Positions 1-8,692 of a DNA stretch of 64,000 bases are shown here, piece by piece. The stretch's first letter is position 1. The number at the start of each line of letters is the position of its first letter. The notes below the pieces were generated by a model. It was not told the origin of the DNA and made no database searches. It saw only the letters and a list, made by a program, of their open reading frames with translations. This DNA is from Phycisphaerae bacterium. GTDB lineage: Bacteria; Planctomycetota; Phycisphaerae; SM23-33. Position numbers and translations under genes: made by a program. The stretch spans positions 115,504 to 179,503 of the forward strand of contig JAGXKT010000002.1 in the NCBI GenBank assembly GCA_018335035.1, read 5' to 3'.

Positions 1-1833
1 AATACGCGCGTGCAGTGCCGGCGCGCGGCGGCGATCGTCGAGGTAGTGCTCGAACAGCCGATACCCCGCCTCCTGCGGTACCGCCGCGCCGAGCCACCTC
101 TCGGCGAAGCGTACGTGTTGCGCCATCCAGCCGGGCAGCGGCAGTGTCACGCCCTGCTCGCGCAGGGCCTCGCGCAGCGCGGCGGCGGGATCGGCGGCCG
201 GGAACGCACCGTAGTTGTCCAGGTGTTGTTCGGGCGTCATGGACGCGAGAAAATCCAGATAGCTTTGCGTCCGCGCCGGCAGCTTGACGAGCAAGGTCAT
301 CTGCGCGTCGGTCAATTCGCCCCAGTTCCGGTATTCGCGGCGTTCAGCGTCGCCCAACGATCCGGACGTGAACCGCTCGGCGACCTGGTCGGCCGTGAGC
401 GGCTTGCAAAGCCGCAGTATCCAACGGCGGAACGTTTTCGCCGTGTCGGTGGCGGGGGGAGTGTCCGGGAGCATCTCGAAAAGAATCTGCCCCGGCTCGA
501 CGGTGTCGCCCTCGGCCGCGTGCCAGGAGATGATCGTCCCCTTGCTCATCGTGTTGACCTTGGTCATGACGACGGGCACGACGTTCTCGGGCCGAGCGGC
601 TTGCCGCGCCGCGTCCGCCTCGAGTGACTCGAGGTACGCCTCGACGCCGGCGTCACTCTCGCTCAGGTAGGCGACCGGCTCATGGACGGCGACGGTCTGT
701 CCGGCGCCGGCGACGATCTTCGCCAGTCGCCCGCGCCGTGCGGCTTCGACCGTAACGGCGGCCTTGTCCGTCTCGGTCAGGGCGGCCTGGTGAATCCGCT
801 CGGTGGAGAGGGACGCGCCGCCAAGGCCGCGCGCCTTGTCGGTCAAGGAAACAAGCCAGTCGGCGCCGCTCGACGAACTGACCTCCTCCAGTAGCGACCG
901 GGCGTTGACCTCGTGCGGTTCGATATTGCGCCGCTCAGCGAGCCGTGCCTTGAGCAGAGACGAGTTTAACGCCGCTTCGATCCGCTGGGCGTCGTGGGCG
1001 TAAGCGGCCTCGCGCTGCACCGTCTGCAGGTCTTCCCGCTGGATGCGGAAGCCCACCGCGTCGGCCGACAGCGCCGCGTGCAGCGCGTCGGCATCCGTCG
1101 TGGCCAGAACATCGAGCGGCTCGCGCTCATGGAGAAGCCGGCCGGGCTGGTTGAGCGTTTCGATGGCCTCGGCGTGTCCGGCGATGACGCGTTCGCGCCA
1201 CGCGCGGGTGGTCCACCAGTCGCGGAGGAAGCCCTCAAAGGCGTCGAGCGACGTCGGCAGCGGCTTGCCGATCTCGGAGAGGTAGTCCGTCATCCGTTTC
1301 AGCGCGTCCTCGTTGAGCCGCGCGGTGTCGGCGTCGGACGCCTCGTGATCGATCAGGGCGCCGAACATGCGCGGTCCGCTGTGCCGGGTTCCGTTCAGGG
1401 CGCGGCGGCGGCGGGCCTCGGTCATCTGCGTGAAGAACGTCAGGTACGTCTGCTGGCGACGGGCGACATCGTGCAACTGCCCGAGCTGCTCGTCGTTCAG
1501 TTCCGCCCAGGCGCGCATCTCGTTCCAGCGCGGCCCGCCGCGCTCGGCACGGGCGATCGTGCCGCTCAATTCCGCCAGGTTCGGCGGTTCGGCGAGCCGG
1601 CCCACCCAGAACTGCAGCATCTTCCGCGGGGCGACCTCCGCCTCAAGTGCATCGGCCACACGCCGCGTGATCACGCTCTCGGAGAGCATGGTCATCAGAA
1701 ACGCGGTCGCCAGCGCGATAATGCCCACCGTGATGGCCGCCCGGAACAGGCGGTACTTGACGCCGCTGAGCACGAGCTCCACGCAACGCCGTAGCGGGGG
1801 GCGGTGCTGCCGTTTGACCTCGACGGACTTCAT
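1..1833 (-). CDS. Membrane-fusion-like protein with tandem lipoyl-type motifs and a duplicated helical segment (3' end off window)
   Basis: The frame is open for 611 codons from an ATG at 1833 to the left edge, so the C-terminus is missing. One membrane segment lies near residues 31-50. The rest is predicted to be periplasmic. Two biotinyl/lipoyl-like half motifs follow each other: one near residues 364-393 (GRLAKIVAGAGQTV) and one near 421-450 (MSKGTIISWHAAEGDTVEPG). This is the barrel-sandwich pattern of HlyD-type adaptors. A segment near residues 106-140 (RAWAELNDEQLGQL, QQTYLTFFTQMT) reappears near 500-531 (RNWGELTDAQMTLL, TQSYLDFLASMT), so the protein carries an internal duplication. It is the third gene of a minus-strand operon, 15 nt after the PqqD-like gene. 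A transport or peptide-export role is inferred from the motifs and neighbour only. No named family was recognised. Confidence 0.8.
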   Translation of the reverse strand, partial: MKSVEVKRQHRPPLRRCVELVLSGVKYRLFRAAITVGIIALATAFLMTMLSESVITRRVADALEAEVAPRKMLQFWVGRLAEPPNLAELSGTIARAERGGPRWNEMRAWAELNDEQLGQLHDVARRQQTYLTFFTQMTEARRRRALNGTRHSGPRMFGALIDHEASDADTARLNEDALKRMTDYLSEIGKPLPTSLDAFEGFLRDWWTTRAWRERVIAGHAEAIETLNQPGRLLHEREPLDVLATTDADALHAALSADAVGFRIQREDLQTVQREAAYAHDAQRIEAALNSSLLKARLAERRNIEPHEVNARSLLEEVSSSSGADWLVSLTDKARGLGGASLSTERIHQAALTETDKAAVTVEAARRGRLAKIVAGAGQTVAVHEPVAYLSESDAGVEAYLESLEADAARQAARPENVVPVVMTKVNTMSKGTIISWHAAEGDTVEPGQILFEMLPDTPPATDTAKTFRRWILRLCKPLTADQVAERFTSGSLGDAERREYRNWGELTDAQMTLLVKLPARTQSYLDFLASMTPEQHLDNYGAFPAADPAAALREALREQGVTLPLPGWMAQHVRFAERWLGAAVPQEAGYRLFEHYLDDRRRAPALHARI

Positions 1834-1848
1834 GCTCTGTCGCTTTCC

Positions 1849-2247
1849 TTACTTCGTGCCCACGATGGCCACGAGGCCGCGCTGAGTCAACTGCTTCAGG
1901 AATGTCGTCACCGATAGCTGCGCTTCGCGAAACGTTAGCTTATGGACGGCGGCGAACTTTTCAATGATTTCCTCCACGGTGCGCCGTCCGTCGCACAGCT
2001 CCAGGACCTCGCGACCGGGCGCGTCCAGTTCCACCTGCCGATGCGACGAGAACGGGATGATCCAGCTGATCGGCGGCACGAGCCACTTCGGGCGGTTCAG
2101 CGGCACGCGCACGCGACAGCCGCCGTCGCGGAAATCGTGAACCTCCATCGCCTCATTGCGGTACGCCACGGCCGCCAGAAGTTGCTCGGCGGGGTAAGCC
2201 GTCTTGGCCTTCGCGCTGGCGCGATTGTCTCGTCGGCTGCGCTTCAT
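1849..2247 (-). CDS. PqqD-like small protein
   Basis: This 132-residue protein has the helix-rich C-terminal pattern of PqqD/RRE-type domains. The region LDAPGREVLELCDGRRTVEEI is followed by an acidic-basic helix and the ending LTQRGLVAIV. The N-terminal 30 residues are basic. PqqD-like domains in known systems bind precursor peptides and present them to radical-SAM enzymes, but in some envelope clusters they sit beside membrane-fusion proteins, as here. The ATG at 2247 overlaps the stop of the upstream gene in an ATGA, which argues for translational coupling and decides the start. No radical-SAM enzyme or obvious precursor peptide lies in the visible part of the operon. The family call is fairly safe; the function is open. 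Confidence 0.75.
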   Translation of the reverse strand: MKRSRRDNRASAKAKTAYPAEQLLAAVAYRNEAMEVHDFRDGGCRVRVPLNRPKWLVPPISWIIPFSSHRQVELDAPGREVLELCDGRRTVEEIIEKFAAVHKLTFREAQLSVTTFLKQLTQRGLVAIVGTK

Positions 2248-3134
2248 GGGGCGGATGTTACCACATCCGGGACGTCCCGGCAGCAGCGGACCTCCAGTGC
2301 GCCGGGGAGCGTCAGCTCCGCCTGGCGCCGAATCTGCGTGAGCACGATGTGATAGACGCGCCCTTCGGAAGGGCACTGCCACGCCTGCTCGTACCGCACG
2401 CGCTTGTACCCGCGCAGCGACGCGATCGGCGTGACCTTGGCCCAACTGAGCAGCTCGTAGCCGCGATGACCGTTGACGTGCACCAGCCCCTCGCGCGCCA
2501 GCCGGTGGTCTTCCGGCTTCTGGCCGCGCAGCCAGTCGCGCAGCGACCCGTCGAGCCAGTGCTCGGGCATCGCCAGGCGCTCGACGGTCAGTTCCGGGCT
2601 GCGTCGCTCGGACGTTTGGAACTCCCACGTCACCCGCCCGACGTCCGCGCGGCATTCGTGCAGGCCGAACTGCCGATCCAGCGTGATGCTCAACCCCATC
2701 GCCTGCCAGAGCCGCGGGTCCGCGTCACGGGCCTCGGCCTCGAACGACTCGAGAACACGACGCTGGAGGGCGTCGTCGCGTGTGTCCGGCCAGATGAGGA
2801 CGGCCTCGACGAGCCAGCGGCGGTCGTTGAAGAATCGTGCGACGTGGACGACTTGTCCGTCGGGCGCGTCACGGACGATGCCGTGCCACGGATCGGGGGG
2901 ATTGGGCAGGTCTCGGATCTCCGTACGCGTCTGCTTGCTCGTGCGGCGGCGGTGCTTGTCCAGCATGCCGTCAAGATTGGGCTTGCGCGTCAATTGCAGC
3001 CACTTGACATCGAGCCGGTGGTATCGTCGATCGGAGAAGGTCAGCCGCGCCGGTTCGTTGGGTCCGCTGATCCGCGCCAGTTCCCACGCGGCCGGGTGGT
3101 CCAGCGCCAGCCCGCGCCAGCACGTGCGGTCCAT
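2244..3134 (-). CDS. Hypothetical protein, first visible gene of the left-edge operon
   Basis: I do not recognise this protein of about 296 residues. I chose the ATG at 3134 (MDRTCWRGLALDHP); an in-frame start at 3200 would add 22 low-complexity residues. It has no signal peptide or membrane segment. It is rich in Trp and Arg, with blocks such as RYHRLDVKWLQL, RRWLVEAVLIWP and RGYELLSWAKV. These suggest a soluble alpha/beta protein. The stop overlaps the start of the PqqD-like gene by 4 nt, so it is probably a cytoplasmic partner of that protein and of the membrane-fusion-like product. It could be a distant peptide-modification or adaptor protein, but nothing in the sequence proves that. Confidence 0.7.
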   Translation of the reverse strand: MDRTCWRGLALDHPAAWELARISGPNEPARLTFSDRRYHRLDVKWLQLTRKPNLDGMLDKHRRRTSKQTRTEIRDLPNPPDPWHGIVRDAPDGQVVHVARFFNDRRWLVEAVLIWPDTRDDALQRRVLESFEAEARDADPRLWQAMGLSITLDRQFGLHECRADVGRVTWEFQTSERRSPELTVERLAMPEHWLDGSLRDWLRGQKPEDHRLAREGLVHVNGHRGYELLSWAKVTPIASLRGYKRVRYEQAWQCPSEGRVYHIVLTQIRRQAELTLPGALEVRCCRDVPDVVTSAP

Positions 3135-3301
3135 GCGCGCCGCGCCGGGGGGGTGCGGGGCGGCGCCATGGTGTGTCGGGTCTGTTGCAGATCGCCTCAT
3201 GCCGGGGTGGCTTCCTGTTCGCTCGCGGGGCTCGGTGCGGCGGCGGGCGCGCCGCGTCCGCCTGCGGACATGGTGCCAACGTCCGCCGTGCCGGCTGCGC
3301 C

Positions 3302-4612
3302 CTACAGGTATGCGTTGACGATGTTCTCGAGCATCTCGACGCGCCCGGAGGCGTTGGCGTCGGGGGTGCCCTTGGCGGCCATGTACTCGGCCAGCTCGGC
3401 CATCGTCTTGTTGCCCGCCTCGATCTCGGCGCCGAGCCCGCTATCCCAGCTAACGTAGCGGTCCTTGACGAACGCGTCCAGAGCGCCGTCGGCGCGAATC
3501 GCCGCGGCGATCTTGAGCCCGCGGGCAAAGGCGTCCATCGCCCCGACGTGAGCGTGGACGAGGTCGATCGGTTCAAAACTTTCCCGCGCGACGTGCGCGT
3601 CGAAGTTCAGCCCCCCCGTGGTAAATCCGCCGGCCGAGAGGATCGTCAGCATCGCCCGCGTCGCCTCGTATAGGTCCGTGGGGAACTGGTCGGTGTCCCA
3701 GCCCAGAAGCAGGTCACCCCGGTTGGCGTCCACGGACCCGAGAATGCGATTGGCCGCGGCATACTCAAGCTCATGCTGGAAGGTATGCCCCGCCAGCGTC
3801 GCGTGGTTCGACTCAATGTTCAGCTTGAAGTGCTCCACCAGGCCGTACTTCTGGAGGAAGGCGTAGCACGCGGCCGCATCGCTGTCGTATTGGTGCTTCG
3901 TCGGTTCCTTCGGCTTCGGCTCGATGTAGAACTGCCCCTCGAAGCCGATGGCATGCTTGTGCTCGACGGCCAGATGCAGCAGCCGGGCCATGTGGTCCAG
4001 CTCCCGGCCCATGTCGGTGTTCAGCAGCGACTTGTATCCCTCGCGCCCGCCCCAGAAGACATACCCCTGTGCGCCGAGCCGCTTGGCGACCTCCATCGCC
4101 TTGGCGATCTGCGCCGCGGCGTAGGCGAACACGTCGGCGTTGGGGCTCGTGCCCGCTCCGTGCATGAAGCGCGGATTGGCGAACAGGTTGGCCGTGCCCC
4201 ACAGCGGCGTGATGCCCGTGCGTTCCTGCTCGGCCGCCAGCAGCGTGACGATCTCGTCAAGGTTCTCGTTGGTCTCGGCGAGCGTGTCGCCCTCGGGGGC
4301 CACGTCGCGGTCGTGGAAGCAGTAGAACTGGACGCCGAGCTTCTCGCACAACTCGAAGCACGCGGTGACCTTGTTGCGCGCGGCTTGCATCGGGTCGTCG
4401 TCCGCCCACGGCATCTGCCGCGTCTCCGTGCCGAACGGATCGTCGCCGCCGTTGCAGAAACTGTGCCAGTAGGCGACCGAGAACCGCAGGTGCTCCCGCA
4501 TGGGCTTGCCCTCGACGCGTTCGTCGGGGTTATAGTGCTTGAACGCCAGCGGCTTCTTCGACTCGGGCCCCTCGTAGGCCACCTTCTCAACGCCGGGAAA
4601 CGCGCGATCCAT
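3302..4612 (-). CDS. xylA: Xylose isomerase
   Basis: XylA interconverts D-xylose and D-xylulose (and glucose/fructose) in the cytoplasm, using two divalent metal ions. The 436-residue length fits the class II enzymes. Family blocks appear in order: [14 protein letters not shown] near residue 100 with the catalytic His, [30 protein letters not shown] with the catalytic Lys, [14 protein letters not shown] and [10 protein letters not shown] with the metal ligands. The ATG at 4612 is preceded by AGGAG at good spacing. A promoter lies about 60 nt upstream. It is transcribed away from nadB. No xylulokinase or xylose transporter is visible, so it probably feeds sugars processed elsewhere. Confidence 0.97.
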   Translation of the reverse strand: MDRAFPGVEKVAYEGPESKKPLAFKHYNPDERVEGKPMREHLRFSVAYWHSFCNGGDDPFGTETRQMPWADDDPMQAARNKVTACFELCEKLGVQFYCFHDRDVAPEGDTLAETNENLDEIVTLLAAEQERTGITPLWGTANLFANPRFMHGAGTSPNADVFAYAAAQIAKAMEVAKRLGAQGYVFWGGREGYKSLLNTDMGRELDHMARLLHLAVEHKHAIGFEGQFYIEPKPKEPTKHQYDSDAAACYAFLQKYGLVEHFKLNIESNHATLAGHTFQHELEYAAANRILGSVDANRGDLLLGWDTDQFPTDLYEATRAMLTILSAGGFTTGGLNFDAHVARESFEPIDLVHAHVGAMDAFARGLKIAAAIRADGALDAFVKDRYVSWDSGLGAEIEAGNKTMAELAEYMAAKGTPDANASGRVEMLENIVNAYL

Positions 4613-4668
4613 TAATGCTGCTCCTGGTCAGGTTTTGCGTTAAAGCTTGGTCGAAACGTGGCCGCGGC

Positions 4669-4697
4669 ATTGTAGCGGAACGCTCATGTCGGGACAA
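4669..4697 (-). promoter_or_regulatory. Candidate sigma-70 promoter for xylA
   Basis: On the minus strand, TTGTCC (4697-4692) and TACAAT (4674-4669) are separated by 17 nt. Transcription would begin around 4662, giving a leader of about 50 nt that contains the AGGAG ribosome-binding site of xylA. Confidence 0.55.
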
Positions 4698-4841
4698 GGC
4701 GGCGACGGACCCAGAAGCAATAAAGGAGGCACTTTTTTGAAATGCGGGACAAATAGTAATTCCAAAGCGGCTCACCCCGGGGGCTCGTGTGTTGCGTGGG
4801 GGGGGTGTCCGTGCGCACGTCAGGTTTCCTGCGCTTCGGGT

Positions 4842-4870
4842 TTGCCCGCCGTTGCCTGGGGGGCTACACT
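4842..4870 (+). promoter_or_regulatory. Candidate promoter for nadB (possibly leaderless)
   Basis: TTGCCC at 4842-4847 and TACACT at 4865-4870 are 17 nt apart. The -10 ends 9 nt before an in-frame GTG (4880) and 15 nt before the ATG (4886) of nadB, leaving almost no room for a leader. Confidence 0.5.
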
Positions 4871-4885
4871 CGGTGCATCGTGGAG

Positions 4886-6541
4886 ATGCCTTATCTTCAA
4901 CGCCGGTACCTCGTCAGCTTCGAAGGCCACCGCCTGCCGCACATCGTCACCGACGTGCTGATCATCGGCGGCGGGATCGCCGGGCTGCGCGCCGCGCTGG
5001 CCGCCGCTGAGTATGGCCGGGTGATCGTTGCCACCAAGGGCGATTTCCATGCGTCCAACAGCTACTACGCTCAGGGGGGGCTGGCCGCGGCGCTCGACGA
5101 GGCCGACACGATCGAGGCGCACGTGGCCGATACCGTGGCGACCGCGGCCGGGCTGGGCGACGAGCAGGTCATCCGCCGCGTCATCGGCGCGGCGCCCGAG
5201 GCGATTGCCGAGCTGCGCGACTGGGGCGTGCCGTTCGACACGAACGACGAAGCTGCCGCTGCGCCGCTGCGCCTGGGGCGCGAGGGCGGTCACGGTCATG
5301 CGCGGATCGTCCACGCCAACGGCGACGCGACCGGCGAAGCGGTCACGGAGGTGCTGCTGCAGCGGGTTGGCGGACGCAGGGACGTCAAGCTCTTCGACCG
5401 CTGCTTCGTGATCGATCTGGCAACCGATCCACCTGCCGGCGGACCCGATTCGGCGGTGGTCGGTGCCCTGACGTACCACCCGCGATACGGGGTGCAGATG
5501 ATCTGGGCGCGGCAGACGATCCTCGCCGCCGGCGGCGCGGGCATGCTCTGGCGGGAGACGTCGAACCCCTCGGGCGCCACGGCCGACGCGATTGCGCTGG
5601 CGTTCCGCGCCGGTGCCGCCGTCGCCGACGCCGAGATGATGCAGTTTCACCCGACCACGCTGTATGTCGCCGGGTCCACGCGATCGCTGATTTCCGAGGC
5701 CGTCCGCGGCGAGGGCGCCCGCCTGCTCGATCGCCACGGGCGACGTTTCATGAGCGACTACCACGATATGGGCGAGCTGGCCCCGCGCGATACCGTCAGC
5801 CGCGCGATCCACCGGCAGATGGCCGAGACCGGCTCCACGCACGTCTACCTGGACGTGCGACACCTCGGTGCGGCCGCGTTCGCCGAGCGGTTCCCGCGGA
5901 TCGACGCGCTGTGTCGCCAGTTCGGCATCGATCCGGGCAACGATCTGATCCCGGTTCACCCCGCCGCCCACTACATGATCGGCGGGGCGCGGGTGGACGG
6001 CGACGGACGGACGAGCTTGCCGGGGCTGCTGGCCTGCGGCGAGGCGGCGGCCAGCGGGCTGCACGGCGCGAATCGGCTGGCGTCGAACAGCTTGCCCGAG
6101 GCGCTGGTGTTCGGTCGGCGTTGCGGTGAACTGGCCGGTCAATCCGCCGGCGCCGCGGGCGGTCGGCCCGTCCCGGCCGACATCGACTGGTTCAACAACC
6201 CGTCCGAGCGGACCGCCCTGGACCTCGGCGACATCCGCAGCTCGCTACGGTCGCTGATGTGGCGCAACTGCGGCATCGTTCGCCGCGGCGAGCGTCTCGC
6301 CGAGACGCGAGAGATCATCTGCTTCTGGGGGCGCTACGTGCTGGACAAGGAATTCTTCGACGATCCGGACGGCTGGCAGATACAGAACATGCTCACGGCG
6401 GCGTTTGTCGTTTCCGAATGCGCCCTGCGTCGCGAGGAGACTCGCGGCGTGCACTATCGCGAGGACTTCCCCGAGACCGACCCGGGCTGGGCGCGCCATC
6501 TGCTGGTCCGGCGCAGCGACGACCGGCTCATCGTCGAGTAG
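4886..6541 (+). CDS. nadB: L-aspartate oxidase
   Basis: NadB oxidises L-aspartate to iminoaspartate with FAD, the first step of de novo NAD synthesis. It can use fumarate instead of oxygen, which suits anaerobes. The protein of about 551 residues matches family length. The N-terminal FAD-binding motif VLIIGGGIAGLRAAL is followed by the substrate-loop region SNSYYAQGGLAAAL, then RGEGARLLD, HPAAHYMIGGARVD and HGANRLASNSLPEALVFG, all typical of the fumarate reductase/NadB family. The C-terminal helical domain is complete. GTG 4880 is an alternative start that adds two residues. NadA and NadC are not in the window. The gene converges on the AraC gene with an 8-nt gap. Confidence 0.95.
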   Translation: MPYLQRRYLVSFEGHRLPHIVTDVLIIGGGIAGLRAALAAAEYGRVIVATKGDFHASNSYYAQGGLAAALDEADTIEAHVADTVATAAGLGDEQVIRRVIGAAPEAIAELRDWGVPFDTNDEAAAAPLRLGREGGHGHARIVHANGDATGEAVTEVLLQRVGGRRDVKLFDRCFVIDLATDPPAGGPDSAVVGALTYHPRYGVQMIWARQTILAAGGAGMLWRETSNPSGATADAIALAFRAGAAVADAEMMQFHPTTLYVAGSTRSLISEAVRGEGARLLDRHGRRFMSDYHDMGELAPRDTVSRAIHRQMAETGSTHVYLDVRHLGAAAFAERFPRIDALCRQFGIDPGNDLIPVHPAAHYMIGGARVDGDGRTSLPGLLACGEAAASGLHGANRLASNSLPEALVFGRRCGELAGQSAGAAGGRPVPADIDWFNNPSERTALDLGDIRSSLRSLMWRNCGIVRRGERLAETREIICFWGRYVLDKEFFDDPDGWQIQNMLTAAFVVSECALRREETRGVHYREDFPETDPGWARHLLVRRSDDRLIVE

Positions 6542-6549
6542 GCCCGCGG

Positions 6550-7347
6550 CTACAGGCGGCTCGGCGCCACGCCCAGCACGCGCTTGAAGACGCGCGAGAA
6601 GTGGAACGGGTCGTCGAAGCCCACGCGCCGGCCCGCCTGGCGGACCGACAGGCCCTCGCCTCGCAACAAGCGGTGCGCCCACAGAACGCACTCGCGGTGG
6701 ACGTACCGCGTCGGCGTCGTGCGGAGCTCCTGGCGGAACAGGGCGTTGACGTACTGCGGCGTCAGGCCGAACGCCTCCGCCAGGTCGCGACGCGTGGGGT
6801 GTTCGGCGAGGTGCTCGCGCAAATACGCCACCATCCGTCGCATGCGCGGCGAAAGCCGGCGACCGCCCGGCTCGGCCCACTGCCGCGACAGACGCACGTA
6901 GACCTCCTTGACGATCGTCGAGACCAGCTCGGCGCGGAACCGCCCATAGCCGCTGAACGTCTCGGCCGCTCGGCGAAACAACGCGGGTACCTCCGGATCG
7001 TCGGACACGTCGGTCAGCGGCTGCGGCGCCGGGTCCAGCCGATACGTCCCGTCCGCGAAACGCCGCCCGGCGAGCGGCTCGTGGTGGATGCAACTGAAGA
7101 ACGCCTTCTCGCAATCGCCGGCCACGCGATACACGTGGAATCGCCGCGGCGGAATCAGCAGCACCTGCCGCGGCCGGTGGATCAGCCGCCCGACGACGTC
7201 GTCGAAATACTCGAAACGCCCCTCCACGGCGAGGATGAGTTCGACGTCGGCGATCGTTCGTCCGCCCCATTGGCGAACGGGGCCGACCGCGTGGTAATTC
7301 GCCATCGCGACACGCGGGTCGATCTCGTGCGGGTGGCACAGACGCAT
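6550..7347 (-). CDS. AraC-family transcriptional regulator
   Basis: This 265-residue protein has a cupin-like sensor half near residues 15-100 (AVGPVRQWGGRTI, RPRQVLLIPPRRFHVY). It ends with a two-helix-turn-helix AraC domain near 165-265 (TRRDLAEAFGLTPQYVNALFRQE and VRQAGRRVGFDDPFHFSRVFKR). The second block carries the usual AraC signature. The ATG at 7347 has AAAGGAG eight nt upstream. It is divergent from the UroD-like gene, with 142 nt between the starts, so that gene is the likely target. Repeated TACAAT/ATTGTA words in the gap (about 7376-7395 and 7431-7436) may be promoter elements or operators. The inducer is probably a sugar or related metabolite, by analogy. Confidence 0.93.
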   Translation of the reverse strand: MRLCHPHEIDPRVAMANYHAVGPVRQWGGRTIADVELILAVEGRFEYFDDVVGRLIHRPRQVLLIPPRRFHVYRVAGDCEKAFFSCIHHEPLAGRRFADGTYRLDPAPQPLTDVSDDPEVPALFRRAAETFSGYGRFRAELVSTIVKEVYVRLSRQWAEPGGRRLSPRMRRMVAYLREHLAEHPTRRDLAEAFGLTPQYVNALFRQELRTTPTRYVHRECVLWAHRLLRGEGLSVRQAGRRVGFDDPFHFSRVFKRVLGVAPSRL

Positions 7348-7489
7348 GGGACCACTCCTTTGCTATCTTACGATTGTACATTGTATTGCTCGAATCGTCC
7401 ATTCACAGCCGTAACGCGGGCGGTACAATGGACCCGCCGGTTTACGAACAATCATTGTGGCCGCCATCCGCGGCGAGAAGAGGGCAATC

Positions 7490-8620
7490 ATGGCCGACGC
7501 GACGCCGTGCCGGGACAAGTGGGCCTCCGAGATGACCGACCGCGAGCGGTTCCGCCGCCAGATGCATCACGAGCCGGTGGATCGCTGCTTCAACATGGAA
7601 TTCGGCTACTGGCGGGAGAACTTCCAGCAGTGGCCGATCTTCCGCGACAACGGCATCACGAACAACGATGAGGCACACCGGTTCTTCAACTTCGACGTGA
7701 TGCACGCCGTCGGCGAGCCGTGCGGCGCGTGGATGCACCCGCCGTTCGCCGAGGAAGTCATCGCCGAGACCGCCACCAAGAAGGTCATCCGCAACGGCGA
7801 CGGACTGACGGCCGAGGTGTTCAAAGATGCCCACAGCAGCATTCCGCACTTCTCCGACTCGTCCATCAAGACGCCGGACGACTGGCAGCGCGTCAAGGAC
7901 GAGCGATTCCGTGTGGACGACCCGGCCCGTACGGTCGACGTGGACGAGATCAAGCGGGCCCATCCGCCGGACCGCGACTATCCGCTGGCCGTGCATTGCG
8001 GCTCGATGATCGGCAAGGTCCGCGACATGCTGACGATCGAGGGCCTGGCCTACGCCGCGTTCGACTACCCCGACATGGTCGAGGACATGGTTGAGACGTG
8101 CTGCCAACTGGTCGAGCGGTTTCTCGATCAGGTCCTCGGCGCGGTCGACTTCGACCTGGCCGCGGGGTGGGAGGACATCTCCTGCAACACCGGCCCGCTG
8201 GTGTCGATGGACTTCTTCACGAACGTCGTGGTGCCCCGCTACAAGCGGATCGGCGCCAAGCTCCGCGCCGGCGGCGTCGACATCTGGTACACGGATTCCG
8301 ACGGGGACGTGCGCCCGCTGATTCCCGGCTTCCTGTCGGCCGGGCTGAACACGATGTTCCCGTTCGAGATCAACGGCTGCGGGCACCCGGGCGCGGTGTT
8401 GGACACGTACGGGCCGGAATTGCGCATCATGGGCGGGATGGACAAGATGAAGCTCCGCGCCGGGCGCGACGCGACGAAGCAATACCTCGAATCGCTGGTC
8501 CCGTACGTCAAGCGCGGCGGGTTCATCCCGTTCTGCGACCACCGCTGCCCGCCCGACGTGGACCCGGACGACTATCGCTACTACCTCGATCTCAAGGAAG
8601 ACCTGCTCGGGATGCGGTAG
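7490..8620 (+). CDS. UroD-superfamily protein (not HemE)
   Basis: This is a 376-residue TIM-barrel protein of the uroporphyrinogen decarboxylase superfamily. Barrel-like segments include FDLAAGWEDISCNTGPLVS, GVDIWYTDSDGDVRPLIPG, NGCGHPGAVLDTYG and ELRIMGGMDK. The C-terminal CDHRCPPDV supplies two Cys that could bind metal, as in corrinoid methyltransferase relatives. HemE hallmarks at the N-terminus are absent, so porphyrin decarboxylation is unlikely. Such paralogues are common in Planctomycetota, Lentisphaerota and Verrucomicrobiota, often near carbohydrate or methyl-group catabolism genes. The start at 7490 follows GAAGAGGG. The divergent AraC gene probably controls it. The exact substrate is unknown. 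Confidence 0.85.
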   Translation: MADATPCRDKWASEMTDRERFRRQMHHEPVDRCFNMEFGYWRENFQQWPIFRDNGITNNDEAHRFFNFDVMHAVGEPCGAWMHPPFAEEVIAETATKKVIRNGDGLTAEVFKDAHSSIPHFSDSSIKTPDDWQRVKDERFRVDDPARTVDVDEIKRAHPPDRDYPLAVHCGSMIGKVRDMLTIEGLAYAAFDYPDMVEDMVETCCQLVERFLDQVLGAVDFDLAAGWEDISCNTGPLVSMDFFTNVVVPRYKRIGAKLRAGGVDIWYTDSDGDVRPLIPGFLSAGLNTMFPFEINGCGHPGAVLDTYGPELRIMGGMDKMKLRAGRDATKQYLESLVPYVKRGGFIPFCDHRCPPDVDPDDYRYYLDLKEDLLGMR

Positions 8621-8654
8621 CGCAACGCCGCGCGTGCATTGGAGCGGCGGGCTG

Positions 8655-8683
8655 TTGTCATGGTGCGGCCGGCGGCGTACGAT
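8655..8683 (+). promoter_or_regulatory. Candidate promoter for the glycosyltransferase (leaderless type)
   Basis: TTGTCA at 8655-8660, a 17-nt spacer and TACGAT at 8678-8683. Only 9 nt separate the -10 from the ATG at 8693, and no Shine-Dalgarno lies between. Confidence 0.5.
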
Positions 8684-8692
8684 GCCGGCCTT

